A stretch of DNA of 64,000 nucleotides from Tabrizicola sp. TH137 (GCF_002855575.1 NZ_PKRQ01000001.1:62001-126000); one strand, 5' to 3'; positions 50,101 to 60,038 are shown, counted from the stretch's first letter. Numbers and translations: made by a program. The notes: a model not told the origin generated them from the letters alone.

Positions 50101-51264
50101 ATGCCCGTTATCACCTGCATTGACGACCTCAAGCGCCTGCACAAGCGGCGCACCCCGAAGATGTTCTTCGACTACTGCGAAAGCGGCAGCTACACCGAAC
50201 AGACCTTCCGCGAGAATACGTCGGATTTCCAACAGCTCCGCCTGCGCCAGAAGGTGGCGGTGGACATGCTGGGTCGGCGCACCGACAGCACCATGATCGG
50301 CCACAAGGTCGCCATGCCCGTCGCCCTCGCCCCCGTCGGCATGACCGGCATGCAAAGGGCGGATGGCGAGATCAAGGCCGCCCGCGCCGCCGAAAAGGCC
50401 GGTGTGCCCTTCACCCTCTCCACCATGTCCATCTGTTCGATCGAGGATATCGCCGAACACACCAAGGCCCCCTTCTGGTTCCAGCTTTACGTGATGAAGG
50501 ATGAAGGCTTCGTGGACAGCGCCATCGAACGCGCCCGCAAGGCCGGCTGTTCGGCCCTTGTCCTGACGCTCGACCTCCAGATCCTCGGCCAGCGCCACAA
50601 GGACCTCAAGAACGGCCTCTCCGCCCCCCCGCGCCTGACGCTGCGGAACATCCTCGACATGGCGATCCGCCCGCAATGGTCGCTGGAAATGCTCGGCACA
50701 AAACGGCGCACCTTCCGCAACATCGTGGGCCATGCCAAGGGCGTGGGCGATCTCTCCAGCCTGATGAGCTGGACCAATGAACAGTTCGACCCCGAGCTTG
50801 ACTGGAAAAAGATCGCCCGCATCCGCGATCAATGGGGCGGCAAGCTGATCCTGAAAGGCATCCTTGACGAGGAAGACGCCCTGAAGGCCGCCGATTTCGG
50901 CGCCGATGCCATCATCGTGTCCAACCATGGCGGGCGGCAACTCGACGGCGCGCTCTCCTCCATCCGCATGCTGCCCCGCATCGTCCGCGCCGTGGGCGAC
51001 CGGACCGAGGTCTTTCTCGACAGCGGCATCCGCTCGGGCCAGGACGTGCTCAAGGCGCTGGCACTGGGCGCGAAAGGCACCTTCATCGGCCGCGCCTATA
51101 TCCACGGGCTGGGGGCCATGGGCGAGGCAGGGGTGACCAAGGCGCTGGAGGTGATCCGCAAGGAACTGGATATCACCATGGCGCTCTGCGGCGAAAAGGC
51201 GGTCCAGAACCTCGGCCGCCACAACCTGCTGATCCCGAGGGATTTCGAAGGCGATTACCTCTAG
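50101..51264 (+). CDS. lldD: FMN-dependent alpha-hydroxy-acid (L-lactate) dehydrogenase
   Basis: 387 aa, length typical of LldD. FMN and active-site motifs: LAPVGMTGMQ, STMSICSIEDIAEH, FQLYVMKD, and SNHGGRQLDGA with the catalytic His, then FLDSGIRSGQDV. Oxidises L-lactate (or another 2-hydroxy acid) to pyruvate at the inner membrane. The exact substrate is less sure than the family. Confidence 0.85.
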   Translation: MPVITCIDDLKRLHKRRTPKMFFDYCESGSYTEQTFRENTSDFQQLRLRQKVAVDMLGRRTDSTMIGHKVAMPVALAPVGMTGMQRADGEIKAARAAEKAGVPFTLSTMSICSIEDIAEHTKAPFWFQLYVMKDEGFVDSAIERARKAGCSALVLTLDLQILGQRHKDLKNGLSAPPRLTLRNILDMAIRPQWSLEMLGTKRRTFRNIVGHAKGVGDLSSLMSWTNEQFDPELDWKKIARIRDQWGGKLILKGILDEEDALKAADFGADAIIVSNHGGRQLDGALSSIRMLPRIVRAVGDRTEVFLDSGIRSGQDVLKALALGAKGTFIGRAYIHGLGAMGEAGVTKALEVIRKELDITMALCGEKAVQNLGRHNLLIPRDFEGDYL

Positions 51265-51283
51265 GCGTCGCGCCAGGTCCAGC

Positions 51284-51341
51284 CCCCGGGAGGCGCTTCG
51301 CCCTCCCGGACCCTCCCGAGGATATTTGAGAACAGATGAAG
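51284..51341 (-). repeat. Intergenic repeat element, copy 2 (inverted)
   Basis: On the minus strand it reads CTTCATCTGTTCTCAAATAT, then CCTCGGGAGGGTCCGGGAGGG. A diverged copy of the same element between lldD and the convergent transporter gene. Confidence 0.5.
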
Positions 51342-51355
51342 TTGCAGACGCAGGG

Positions 51356-52513
51356 TCAGGCCGGCAAGGCCCGCCGCTGCCGCGCCATCATCGGCGCAAG
51401 GATCAGCACGCAGAGCAGCATCACGGCGGCAAAGACAAAGGCAAAGCGCAGACCGAAGGCCCCGGCGATGAAGCCAAGGCTGGGCGGCCCGAAGAAATAG
51501 CCGAAATAGCCCAGCAAGGTGGCCCGCGCCACGGCCCGCGCCCGCGCCTCCGGTTCCGCCAGCCGCCCGACCATCGAAAAGGCCGTGGGCGCGATCACCG
51601 AAGACCCGATCCCCATGACGATGAACCCCGCATAGGCCATGAGCGGAGAGGTCGCCATCGCCGCCCCCAGCGCCCCGCAGGCCGACACCACCGCCCCCCC
51701 GATCAGCAGCCGGATCGGATCGACCCGCGTCACGATCCCCTGCCCCACCAGCCGCGCGAAACCCATGGTCAGTGCCAGCGCCGCCGGCCCCATCGCGCCT
51801 TCCTCCGGGCTGCCGCCCAGCGTCTTTTCGATATGCAGCGCCGACCAGTTCTCGGCCGCGTTCTCGGTCAGGAAGGCGATCAGCACGATGCCGCCCCCGA
51901 TCACCGGGATCAGGCCCAGCCGCCCCGCCGTTCCATCCTTGGGCTTCCTCAGCCCATGAATCGTCCCGTCCCGCTCCAGCGTGGACAGCGCCAGCACCGC
52001 CGCCACCGCCGCCATCGTCCCCATCACCCAGCCCGGATTCCAGCCTTCGCCCCGCATCGCCCCCGTCGCCAGCGCGCCCCCGGCATAGCCAAAGCTATAG
52101 GCCGCATGGCAGAGGTTCATCAGATGCAGGTTCCGCTCATTCTCCAGCGCCGCCACGCGGGCGTTCATCAGCACATCGGTCAGCCCCGTCGCCGCCCCGC
52201 AGGCCATCATCGCCAGAGGGAAGATCCAGGCCACCCCCGCCTGCCCCGGCAGGGCAAAGGCCGCCGCCATCAGGATCGTGGCCACGGGCAGCGCCACCCG
52301 CCCCAGCATCGCCCCGATCATCGGCGCCAGCAGCATCGCTGTCACCGCCGCAATCGGCGTCGGCAGGATCAACAGGCCCAGCTCCGACTCATTCACCTCC
52401 AGCGCCGCCTTCAGATCGGGCAGCACGGCGGCAAAAGTGCCCCACAGCACGCCCATGGCGGCAAAGGCGGCAACGGGCGCGCGCGCCGCGGAAAGGGTGG
52501 TCGTCACGGACAT
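51356..52513 (-). CDS. MFS transporter
   Basis: 385 aa from ATG 52513 with about 12 hydrophobic segments. MGVLWGTFAAVLPDLKAALE is the first helix region, and GLTDVLMNARVAALENERN resembles the YbjJ/FucP-like branch of the superfamily. Substrate unknown. Convergent with the lldD-type gene. Confidence 0.8.
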   Translation of the reverse strand: MSVTTTLSAARAPVAAFAAMGVLWGTFAAVLPDLKAALEVNESELGLLILPTPIAAVTAMLLAPMIGAMLGRVALPVATILMAAAFALPGQAGVAWIFPLAMMACGAATGLTDVLMNARVAALENERNLHLMNLCHAAYSFGYAGGALATGAMRGEGWNPGWVMGTMAAVAAVLALSTLERDGTIHGLRKPKDGTAGRLGLIPVIGGGIVLIAFLTENAAENWSALHIEKTLGGSPEEGAMGPAALALTMGFARLVGQGIVTRVDPIRLLIGGAVVSACGALGAAMATSPLMAYAGFIVMGIGSSVIAPTAFSMVGRLAEPEARARAVARATLLGYFGYFFGPPSLGFIAGAFGLRFAFVFAAVMLLCVLILAPMMARQRRALPA

Positions 52514-52707
52514 GGGGGCAATCTCGGGGGCAATCTCCTGCCTGCCACAGCTAGACCGCCCCCCGCCCCCCGGCAAGCCTGCCCGCGACCCGACCCGCGC
52601 CGCCCGCGACCCGATTTTCCCTTTCCTTCCCGCCGAATCGCGGCTATAGCCCCCCGGTCGCGCCGCACACCCTTGGAGGGCGGCGGATGAATATATGGAG
52701 AAAACCT

Positions 52708-53295
52708 ATGGCTCATGAGATCCCCGATCTTCTGGCCGAGGTACGGACGGGGACAGGCAAGGGGGCCGCTCGTCAAGCTCGTCGTGAGGGCTACGTACCC
52801 GGCATCATCTATGGCGACGGCAAGGAGCCGACGCCGATCAAGCTGAAATACTACTACCTGCTCAAGCGCCTGAAGGCCGGTCGCTTCCTGCAAACCCTCT
52901 TCAACGTGAAGATCGAGGGTGGCGAGGAAGTGCACGTGATCTGCCGCGGCGTGCAGCGCGACGTGGTGAAGGATCTGCCGACCCATGTCGATTTCATGCG
53001 CATCCATGACGAGTCGCGCATCAACCTCTTCATCCATGTGGATTTCATCAACCACGAAGCCTCGCCGGGCCTGAAGCGCGGCGGCACGCTCACCGTGGTC
53101 CGCCCGGAAGTGGAGCTTGAGGTCGTGGCCGGTGACATCCCCGATCACATCACGGTTGACCTGACCGGCAAGCAGATCGGCGACGTCATCCACATCAATG
53201 ACGTGGACCTGCCGAAAGGCGCCAAGCCCACCATCGCGCGCAACTTCGTCATCGCGAACATCGCCGCTCCGACGGGCCTCGCCGCGTCGGAGTGA
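52708..53295 (+). CDS. rplY: 50S ribosomal protein L25/general stress protein Ctc
   Basis: 195 aa from ATG 52708 (GGAG 8 bases upstream; ATG 52687 would add 7 atypical residues). N-terminal L25 domain ([29 protein letters not shown]) and a C-terminal TL5/CTC domain. Binds 5S rRNA. Followed by a strong terminator. Confidence 0.9.
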   Translation: MAHEIPDLLAEVRTGTGKGAARQARREGYVPGIIYGDGKEPTPIKLKYYYLLKRLKAGRFLQTLFNVKIEGGEEVHVICRGVQRDVVKDLPTHVDFMRIHDESRINLFIHVDFINHEASPGLKRGGTLTVVRPEVELEVVAGDIPDHITVDLTGKQIGDVIHINDVDLPKGAKPTIARNFVIANIAAPTGLAASE

Positions 53296-53316
53296 TCCTT
53301 CGGGATTTCGCATCAG

Positions 53317-53355
53317 GGGGCGCGGCCGGGTGATCGGCCGCGCCCCTTTCCGTTT
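53317..53355 (+). terminator. Rho-independent terminator after rplY
   Basis: An 11-base perfect stem (GGGGCGCGGCC / GGCCGCGCCCC) with an 8-base loop, followed by TTTCCGTTT. Confidence 0.8.
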
Positions 53356-53423
53356 CGCCACAGACTTGCACCGCAACCGCACCTGCGGCAAAGGTCGCGC
53401 AGGACCGCAGGAAGGGCAGGACA

Positions 53424-54116
53424 GTGAAAATCTTCGCAGGCCTCGGCAATCCCGGCGCGAAATACGCGGGCAACCGCCACAATATCGGCTTCATGGCGCT
53501 GGACCGCATCGCCACGGACCACGGCTTCGGCCCGTGGAAATCCGCCTTCAAGGCGCAGGTCGCCGAAGGCCGCCTCGGCGCGGTGAAGGTGCTGCTCCTC
53601 AAACCCCAGACCTTCATGAACCTGTCGGGCGAGGCCGTCCGCGCCGCGCTCGACTTCTACAAGCTCGGCCCCGAGGCGGTGACCGTCTTCCATGACGAGC
53701 TTGACCTCGCCCCCGGCAAGGCCCGCGTGAAACAGGGCGGCGGCCATGCCGGGCATAACGGCCTGCGCTCCATCCATGCCCATCTCGGCACCGATGCCTA
53801 TGCCCGCGTGCGGCTCGGCATCGGCCATCCCGGCCACAAGGATGCCGTCGCCGCCTATGTCCTGCACGACTTCGCCAAGGCCGATCAGGACTGGCTCGAC
53901 GACCTGCTCCGCGGCCTCTCCGACGGCGCACCCGCGCTCGCCGAAGGCGATGCCGCCCGCTTCATGAACGCCGTCGCCCTGCGCACCGCGCCCCCCCGCT
54001 CCTCCGACCGCAGCGAAGGCAAGGCCGCCGCGCCGCCCAAAGCCCCACCCGAAGCTCCACCCGCCACCACCGACGACCGCACCGCCCTGCAAAAGCTGAT
54101 GGACAAGTTCCGCTGA
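53424..54116 (+). CDS. pth: Peptidyl-tRNA hydrolase
   Basis: 230 aa. GLGNPGAKYAGNRHNIGFMA gives the catalytic His 19, LLKPQTFMNLSGE and FHDELDLAPGK the second motif, and GGGHAGHNGLRS the third. Releases tRNA from peptidyl-tRNA. The extra C-terminal Ala/Pro tail (ending LMDKFR) is common in Rhodobacteraceae. Close downstream of rplY, the usual pair. Confidence 0.95.
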   Translation: MKIFAGLGNPGAKYAGNRHNIGFMALDRIATDHGFGPWKSAFKAQVAEGRLGAVKVLLLKPQTFMNLSGEAVRAALDFYKLGPEAVTVFHDELDLAPGKARVKQGGGHAGHNGLRSIHAHLGTDAYARVRLGIGHPGHKDAVAAYVLHDFAKADQDWLDDLLRGLSDGAPALAEGDAARFMNAVALRTAPPRSSDRSEGKAAAPPKAPPEAPPATTDDRTALQKLMDKFR

Positions 54117-54199
54117 CCCCCGAACCCGCCCGCGCCGACAGCATCCGCGCCGCCTTCCGCTCGCAGGCCCGCGCCTGCGCCCGCCTCGGCTCGCCCCTG

Positions 54200-55150
54200 A
54201 TGGAAAGGCTCCTCCACGGCCTTGCCGGGTCGCTCCAGCCCGGCACGCCCCTCACCGACCGCATCCTCACCTGGCCCGGCGATCCCGGCCCCGCCGGCGA
54301 TGCCCTGCCCCTGCGCCTTGCCGCAGGCCTCCATGCCCTCGTCCTTTCCGGCACCGCCCCCGCCCTTGCCAAAGCCTATGCCGCAGGCACCCCCCTCCCC
54401 GCCGCGCTGGACGCCCTGCAAACCCATGCCGCGCAGCTCGACCGCTGGCTCGACCACCCGCCCCAGACCAACGAATTGCGCCGCTCCGCCCCCCTCCTCG
54501 CCGCCGGCCACCTCCTGACTGCCCGCTTCGGCCTGCCCCTCGCCCTCTCCGAACTCGGCGCCTCCGCAGGCCTCAACCTGCTCTGGGACCGCTGCACCCT
54601 CACCCTGCCCGGCCTCACCCTCGGCACAGGCCCGATCCACCTCGCCCCCGACTGGGACGGCCCACTGCCCCCCGCGCGCCCCATCACCATCGCGGACCGC
54701 GCAGGCTGCGACCTACACCCGCTCGACCCGGTAACCGACCGCCTCCGCCTCCTCGCCTATCTCTGGCCAGATCAACCCGACCGCCTCTCCCGAACCGAGG
54801 CCGCCTTGCGCGAAGCCGCCCGCCTCCGCCCGCCCCTCACACAGGCCGATGCCGCCGACTGGCTCGACCACCGCCTCGTCCCCCCTCGGCAAGGCACGCT
54901 CCACATCGTCTTCCACACCATCGCGGCCCAATACTTCCCCGCCGCCACCCGCGCCCGCATCGCCGCAACGCTGGCCGCCGCAGGCACAAAGGTCACCCCC
55001 ACCGCCCCCCTCGCCCATCTGGCGATGGAGGCAGACGGCACCCCCGACGGCGCCGCCCTCACCCTCACCACCTGGCCCGGCGGGCAGACCGAATCCCTCG
55101 GCCGCGCCTGCTTTCACGGCCGCTGGCTGCGCTGGTCGCCAGATCGCTGA
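54200..55150 (+). CDS. DUF2332-family protein
   Basis: 316 aa from the first standard start (ATG 54200); coding-like sequence in the same frame (SIRAAFRSQARACARLGSPL) extends upstream to a CTG at 54113 that overlaps the pth stop as CTGA. No ATG, GTG or TTG is found in that stretch, so a CTG start or a shortened protein is possible. Conserved blocks: LPLALSELGASAGLNLLWDR and AYLWPDQPDRL. Function unknown; members look like SAM-dependent methyltransferase relatives. Confidence 0.75.
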   Translation: MERLLHGLAGSLQPGTPLTDRILTWPGDPGPAGDALPLRLAAGLHALVLSGTAPALAKAYAAGTPLPAALDALQTHAAQLDRWLDHPPQTNELRRSAPLLAAGHLLTARFGLPLALSELGASAGLNLLWDRCTLTLPGLTLGTGPIHLAPDWDGPLPPARPITIADRAGCDLHPLDPVTDRLRLLAYLWPDQPDRLSRTEAALREAARLRPPLTQADAADWLDHRLVPPRQGTLHIVFHTIAAQYFPAATRARIAATLAAAGTKVTPTAPLAHLAMEADGTPDGAALTLTTWPGGQTESLGRACFHGRWLRWSPDR

Positions 55151-55301
55151 CCCACCCTCGCCCCGGCAAAGCAGCGCGCAGCGCTCCCCGCATCCGCCAC
55201 CGGACCACGATCAGACCCTTGACCGCGCCTCCAGCCCACGCACCCGCCCCCACACCCTTAACCAACACCCCCCAGTAACCTTAACGCCCCACCTCACCCC
55301 C

Positions 55302-55373
55302 CTTCATCTTGGCCAAAAATACTCTCAGGGGGTGAATGGGCGCGCAGCGCCCAGAGGGGGCGGAACGCCCCTT
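55302..55373 (+). repeat. Intergenic repeat element, copy 3
   Basis: CTTCATCTTGGCCAAAAATACTC, GGGGGTGAATGGGCGCGCAGCG, then a GGGCGGAACGCCCC hairpin. Preceded by TAACCTTAACG (55277-55287), as in copy 4. The rest of the 301-base gap 55151-55451 shows no gene. Confidence 0.7.
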
Positions 55374-55451
55374 TCCCCTTCATGCCACACGCCCCCGCTT
55401 GGCAATCCGCCCGCCCCGTGCCAAGCCTTCAGGCAAACAGGGAAACCGACC

Positions 55452-56594
55452 ATGCGCCTCGCCCTTCGCCTTGCTCTCCTCGCGATCCTCCTCCTCGCCG
55501 CCGCCGCCCTCTGGAAGCGCGAGGAAATCGCCCGCCTCATGGCTGTGAACTCCCTCTTCGCGCCCGAAACCATCGTCCAGAACTTCTCCCATATGGACGA
55601 CCTCTTCCTCACCCGCCCCCTCTCGCGCGGCGATGGCCCCATCAGCCCCCTGCCCCAGGGCCCGCAGGCCACCCTCCCCCCCGAAGTCACCGACTGGATC
55701 GCCGACCGCAACGTCACCGCCCTCGTCATCCTGAAGGACGGCCAGATCGTCCATGAAAGCTATCATCAGGGCACCGGCCCCGATGATCTCCGCATCTCCT
55801 GGAGCGTGGCGAAAAGCTTCCTCTCCGCCCTCTTCGGCATCGTCCTGGCCGAGGGCCATATCGACAGCCTCGACGATCCGGTCACGAAATACGTCCCCGC
55901 CCTCGCCGGCACCGCCTATGACGGCACCACCATCCGCCACATCCTGACCATGTCCTCCGGCGTCGCCTTCAACGAGGATTACATGGATTTCTGGTCCGAC
56001 ATAAACCGCATGGGCCGCGTCCTCGCCCTGGGCCAGTCGATGGACGGCTTCGCCGCCAGCCTGAAGGACCGCGCCGCCGATCCCGGCAGCCGCTGGCATT
56101 ACGTCTCCATCGACACCCATGTCCTCGGCATGATCATCCGGGGCGCAACAGGCGAAGACATCCCCGAACTCATGGAACGCCACATCCTCGCCCCGATGGG
56201 CCTTGAGAAGGCCCCCTATTACCTGACCGATGGCGATGGCGTCTCCTTCGTCCTCGGCGGCCTCAACGTCACCACGCGCGACTATGCCCGCTTCGGCCAG
56301 ATGATCGCCCAAGGCGGCATGTGGCAGGGCCGCCAGATCGTCCCGCGTGACTGGGTCGAGGCCTCCATCACCCCCTCCGCCCCGGGCGGTGCAGGCTACG
56401 GCTATCAATGGTGGATCGCCGAAGGCGCATCGCCGGGCGAAGTGAACGCCCAGGGCATCTACGGCCAATACATCTGGATCGACCGCGCCCGCAACGTCGT
56501 CATCGCCGTCAACGCCGCAGATCGCGACTTCGAAGACCCCGGCGTCGCCGAAGCCAACATCGCCCTCTTCCGGCGCATCGCCGCAGGCCTCTAG
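55452..56594 (+). CDS. Serine hydrolase of the beta-lactamase/6-aminohexanoate-dimer hydrolase fold
   Basis: 380 aa. N-terminal signal anchor (LALRLALLAILLLAAAALW), then SWSVAKSFLSAL with the SxxK catalytic Ser-Lys, YVSID as the YxN-like element, and late GYGYQWWI. Probably periplasmic or membrane-anchored. Likely an esterase or amidase rather than a resistance enzyme. Confidence 0.85.
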   Translation: MRLALRLALLAILLLAAAALWKREEIARLMAVNSLFAPETIVQNFSHMDDLFLTRPLSRGDGPISPLPQGPQATLPPEVTDWIADRNVTALVILKDGQIVHESYHQGTGPDDLRISWSVAKSFLSALFGIVLAEGHIDSLDDPVTKYVPALAGTAYDGTTIRHILTMSSGVAFNEDYMDFWSDINRMGRVLALGQSMDGFAASLKDRAADPGSRWHYVSIDTHVLGMIIRGATGEDIPELMERHILAPMGLEKAPYYLTDGDGVSFVLGGLNVTTRDYARFGQMIAQGGMWQGRQIVPRDWVEASITPSAPGGAGYGYQWWIAEGASPGEVNAQGIYGQYIWIDRARNVVIAVNAADRDFEDPGVAEANIALFRRIAAGL

Positions 56595-57577
56595 GCCTGC
56601 CCCTCCCCCTTGCCGAAAAACCCGGCAAGGGCCCGCCCCACCGTCTCGGTCACCCCCGGTTTCGGCAGCGCGTCAAAGGGCATCGGGCGGCAAATCTCCA
56701 TCGCCGCCACCCCCACCCGCACCGTCAGCGCGCCATTGACCACGCCTTCCCCGAACCGCCGCGACAGCTTGGACAACAGCCCTCCCCCCGCGACCGACCC
56801 GATCAGATCATCGGTCAGGGCAATCGCCCCCGTCGCCACCAGATGCCCGAAGACCCGCCGCAGCAGCTTCACCGACCCCAGCATCCCGGACCGCCCGCCA
56901 TAGATCTCCGCCACCCGCCGGATCATCCGCAGATTGGCAAACAGCGCCGCCGCCACATCGGCCAGCGCCAGCGGCACCAGCGCCGTCACCGTCGCCACCT
57001 GCCGCGCCGCCGCCTCGATCTCGGCCCGCGCCTGCGCGTCGAGGGGCGCCATCACCTCCACCTCCGCCAACCGGATCAGCGCATCGGCATCCATCACATC
57101 GGACTCACGCTCCGCCACCCGCGCCAGACCCCAGCGCAGCTCCCCCCGGCCCGCATAAAGCCGCTTCACCTCGCGCAGCACCGCCCGCGCCTCGGCCAGG
57201 GTCCCCGCCCCCGCCGCCCGCGCCCGGATCCCATCCAGCCGCCCCAGCCGCGCAAAGCCCGCCGCCTCCCGCAGGGCCAGCAACACCGCCGCCAGCACCG
57301 CCGCCCCCACCAGAACCAGCGCCACCGTCCCCAGCAGCGTGTTCGCCGTCAGCAACCCCGTCACGAACTCATAGGCCGCCACCGAAAGCACAAAGGAAAA
57401 CAGCGCCCCAAAGGCCCAGAGCGCGAACCGCCCCAGCACAGACCCGCGCCGCGCCGCCCCTACCCGCAGCGCCGCCTGCATCGCCTGTCCCTGCGGCAGA
57501 ACCTCCGGCACCGAAGGGGCCAGCGCCGGATCGGCCCCTCCCTCCCGCTCGATCACGAAAGGCTTGTCCGCGCTCAC
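56591..57577 (-). CDS. ycjF: TIGR01620/YcjF-family membrane protein (DUF697)
   Basis: 328 aa. Two N-terminal membrane helices (ALWAFGALFSFVLSVAAYEF, LLGTVALVLVGAAVLAAVLL) and a C-terminal DUF697 part (YGGRSGMLGSVKLLRRVFGH). Forms an operon with the YcjX gene upstream, ATGA-coupled at 57574-57577. Thought to act with YcjX in envelope stress; role unproven. Confidence 0.85.
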   Translation of the reverse strand: MSADKPFVIEREGGADPALAPSVPEVLPQGQAMQAALRVGAARRGSVLGRFALWAFGALFSFVLSVAAYEFVTGLLTANTLLGTVALVLVGAAVLAAVLLALREAAGFARLGRLDGIRARAAGAGTLAEARAVLREVKRLYAGRGELRWGLARVAERESDVMDADALIRLAEVEVMAPLDAQARAEIEAAARQVATVTALVPLALADVAAALFANLRMIRRVAEIYGGRSGMLGSVKLLRRVFGHLVATGAIALTDDLIGSVAGGGLLSKLSRRFGEGVVNGALTVRVGVAAMEICRPMPFDALPKPGVTETVGRALAGFFGKGEGQA

Positions 57578-58989
57578 AGCCGATCTCCGATCAGAAACTC
57601 CACCGCCCGGTCCAGCCTGATATGCGGCGGCCCGTCACCCGGTTTCACGGCCATCCGCAAAGGCGGCGCGAAACTCATCATCCCGAATTCCGCCTCCAGC
57701 CAGCGTTCCGCCCCCTGCCGCGCCGGCGACAGCAGCCGCGCCGGGTCCTCCGGCAACCGCCCCGGATACATCGCCACCACCCGCCCATCCTCCAGCCGCC
57801 CGGTCACGCAGTCCAGAACCCGCCCCTCGCGCGTCACCGTCTCCTCCACCGTCGCCCGGAACCCGGCCAGCGACATCGCCGCGGTCAGCGCCCCTGCAAA
57901 CTCCGCCCGATCCTTCGCCTCGCGCAGCATCGCCTCCATGATCGCGGTCAGCGCCCCATGCTGCGTATGGTGCAGATGATCCGCCTTGGTCGCCGCGAAC
58001 AGGATACGCTCCACCCGCTTGCCGCCCAAGAGCGCCGTCAGCCACCCGTTCCGTCCCGGCCGGAAGGCCCCCAGCACATCCGCCATCACCCGCCGCAGAT
58101 CCTCCAGAGCCTGCGGCCCCCGATGGATCGCCCCCAGCACATCGGCCAGCACAATCTGCCGGTCGATCCGCGCGAAATGCGCCCGGAAAAAGGGCTGCAC
58201 CACCTGTGCCTTGTATCCCTCGAACCGCCGCTCCATCTCGCGCCACAGGCAGCCGCGCGGCATGTCCCCCGGCTTCGGCAAGGGCGCAAAGGTCAGCGCG
58301 GGCGACCCCGCCAGATCGCCGGGCAGCAGAAACCGCCCCGGCGTGCAATCCGCCCATCCCGCCTGCCGCGCGCCCCCCAGATAGGCGGTGAACAGCGCGG
58401 CCAATTCCTTCGCCCGCCCCTCCACGAAAGGCAGCGCCCCATCCTCCGCCCGCGCCGTGGCCAGAAACGCCGCCCCCTCGGCCCGCTTCGCCAGCCGCGC
58501 CAGCACCTCCTCCGACCAGTCGGCATAGCTCTTGTCCAGCAGCGCCAGGTCCAGCAGCCACTCGCCGGGATAATCCACGATGTCCAGATGCACCACCCGC
58601 GGCCCGGTCAGCCCCGACAGCCACCCCTCCGGCCGCACCCGGAAGGACAGCCGCAATTCCGATACCGCCCGCGTGCTGTCGGGCCAGCGCGGCGCATCCC
58701 CGGTCAGCGCCGCCAGATGCCCCTCATAATCAAAGCGCGGCAGCGTCAGGTCCGGCTGCGGCTGCAACCACACCGCCTCGATCCGCCCCCCCGCCTCGGC
58801 CTGCAATTGCGGCATCCGCCCCCGATTCAGCAGATTGGCCACCAGCCCGGTGATGAACACCGTCTTTCCCGCCCGGCTCAGCCCCGTCACCCCCAGCCGC
58901 ACCACCGGCTCGAACAGCGCTTCCGATACAGAGGCCGCCGCCCCCTCGATGCTGCGGGCAATGCCGTCGGTGATGGATGAAAGGACCAA
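57574..58989 (-). CDS. ycjX: YcjX-family P-loop GTPase-like protein (DUF463)
   Basis: 471 aa from TTG 58989, chosen because conserved sequence (ITDGIARSIEGAAASVSEAL) begins just after it; an in-frame upstream ATG would add atypical residues. P-loop GLSRAGKTVFITGLV, Walker B-like HLDIVDYPGEW, and a long DUF463 region. Paired with ycjF. Confidence 0.85.
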   Translation of the reverse strand: MVLSSITDGIARSIEGAAASVSEALFEPVVRLGVTGLSRAGKTVFITGLVANLLNRGRMPQLQAEAGGRIEAVWLQPQPDLTLPRFDYEGHLAALTGDAPRWPDSTRAVSELRLSFRVRPEGWLSGLTGPRVVHLDIVDYPGEWLLDLALLDKSYADWSEEVLARLAKRAEGAAFLATARAEDGALPFVEGRAKELAALFTAYLGGARQAGWADCTPGRFLLPGDLAGSPALTFAPLPKPGDMPRGCLWREMERRFEGYKAQVVQPFFRAHFARIDRQIVLADVLGAIHRGPQALEDLRRVMADVLGAFRPGRNGWLTALLGGKRVERILFAATKADHLHHTQHGALTAIMEAMLREAKDRAEFAGALTAAMSLAGFRATVEETVTREGRVLDCVTGRLEDGRVVAMYPGRLPEDPARLLSPARQGAERWLEAEFGMMSFAPPLRMAVKPGDGPPHIRLDRAVEFLIGDRL

Positions 58990-59095
58990 TCGCTTCCCCT
59001 GTGCCTCCCCCAAACATAGGCACCCGCGCCGCGCTTGTGTAGCCATGGCCCGCGCATGGTGGACAAGCCCGCCTTGCATCGGCTAACCCCGGCCC

Positions 59096-59869
59096 ATGCC
59101 CCGCTTCGCCCTCCTCATCGACTATGACGGCACGCCCTTCAACGGCTGGCAGCGTCAGGCGCAGGGCCAACCCTCCGTCCAGCAGGCCATAGAAGAGGCG
59201 CTGGCAAAGCTCGAACCCCGCCCCCATACCATCGCCGCCGCAGGCCGCACCGATGCCGGCGTCCATGCCACAGGTCAGGTCGCCCATGCCGATCTCGCCC
59301 GCGACTGGGATCCCTTCCGCCTGTCCGAGGCGCTCAATCACCACCTCAAACCCGCCCCCGTCGCCATCCTCAAGGCCGCCCTCGTGCCGGACGATTTCCA
59401 CGCCCGCTTCTCGGCCCTCGAACGCCGCTATACCTTCCGCCTCATCACCCGCCGCGCGCCCCTGACGCATGACCGTGGCCGCGCCTGGCACATCCAGCAC
59501 CCGCTGGACATCGCGGCGATGCGCGCAGGCGCCGCCCATCTCATCGGCCTGCACGATTTCACCACCTTCCGCTCCACCCTCTGCCAGTCGAAAAGCCCGG
59601 TAAAGACGCTGGACGAAATCACCATCGACAGCCGCCCCACCACAGGCGGCACCGAAATCCGCTTCCATCTCCGCGCCCGCAGCTTCCTGCACAATCAGGT
59701 CCGCTCCATCGTCGGCACGCTGGAACGCGTGGGGGCCGGAAGCTGGCACCCCGATGACGTGCGAACCGCGCTACAGGCAAAAGACCGCGCCGCCTGCGGC
59801 CCCGTCTGTCCGTCGCAAGGCCTCTACCTCACCGGCGTTTCCTATCCGGCAGACCCTTTCGCGGGTTGA
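59096..59869 (+). CDS. truA: tRNA pseudouridine(38-40) synthase
   Basis: 257 aa, full length. Catalytic Asp 53 in [17 protein letters not shown]-terminal [19 protein letters not shown] is the TruA signature. Modifies the anticodon arm at positions 38-40. Confidence 0.95.
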   Translation: MPRFALLIDYDGTPFNGWQRQAQGQPSVQQAIEEALAKLEPRPHTIAAAGRTDAGVHATGQVAHADLARDWDPFRLSEALNHHLKPAPVAILKAALVPDDFHARFSALERRYTFRLITRRAPLTHDRGRAWHIQHPLDIAAMRAGAAHLIGLHDFTTFRSTLCQSKSPVKTLDEITIDSRPTTGGTEIRFHLRARSFLHNQVRSIVGTLERVGAGSWHPDDVRTALQAKDRAACGPVCPSQGLYLTGVSYPADPFAG

Positions 59870-59967
59870 ACAGGTGACCGAGGGCGCTCCCCCCCGGACC
59901 AGCCCAGACTATCTTCAAGAAAATGCAGAAGAGGCCGCGCGTTAACCTTAACGGCCTACCCTTCCCC

Positions 59968-60038
59968 CTTCATCTTGGCAAAAAATACTCTCGGGGGTGA
60001 ATTGGCCGCATGGCCAAGAGGGGGCAGAAGGCCCCCTG
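59968..60038 (+). repeat. Intergenic repeat element, copy 4
   Basis: CTTCATCTTGGCAAAAAATACTC, GGGGGTGAATTGGCC, then GGCCGCATGGCC and a GGGGGCAGAAGGCCCCC hairpin. Preceded by TTAACCTTAACGGCC (from 59941), nearly as in copy 3. It lies between convergent truA and the SulP gene. Confidence 0.7.

Noticed and set aside
56408-57979. Plus-strand frame opposite ycjF
   Set aside because: Starts inside the serine hydrolase gene, is Arg/His/Pro-rich, and lies antisense to a well-supported gene.
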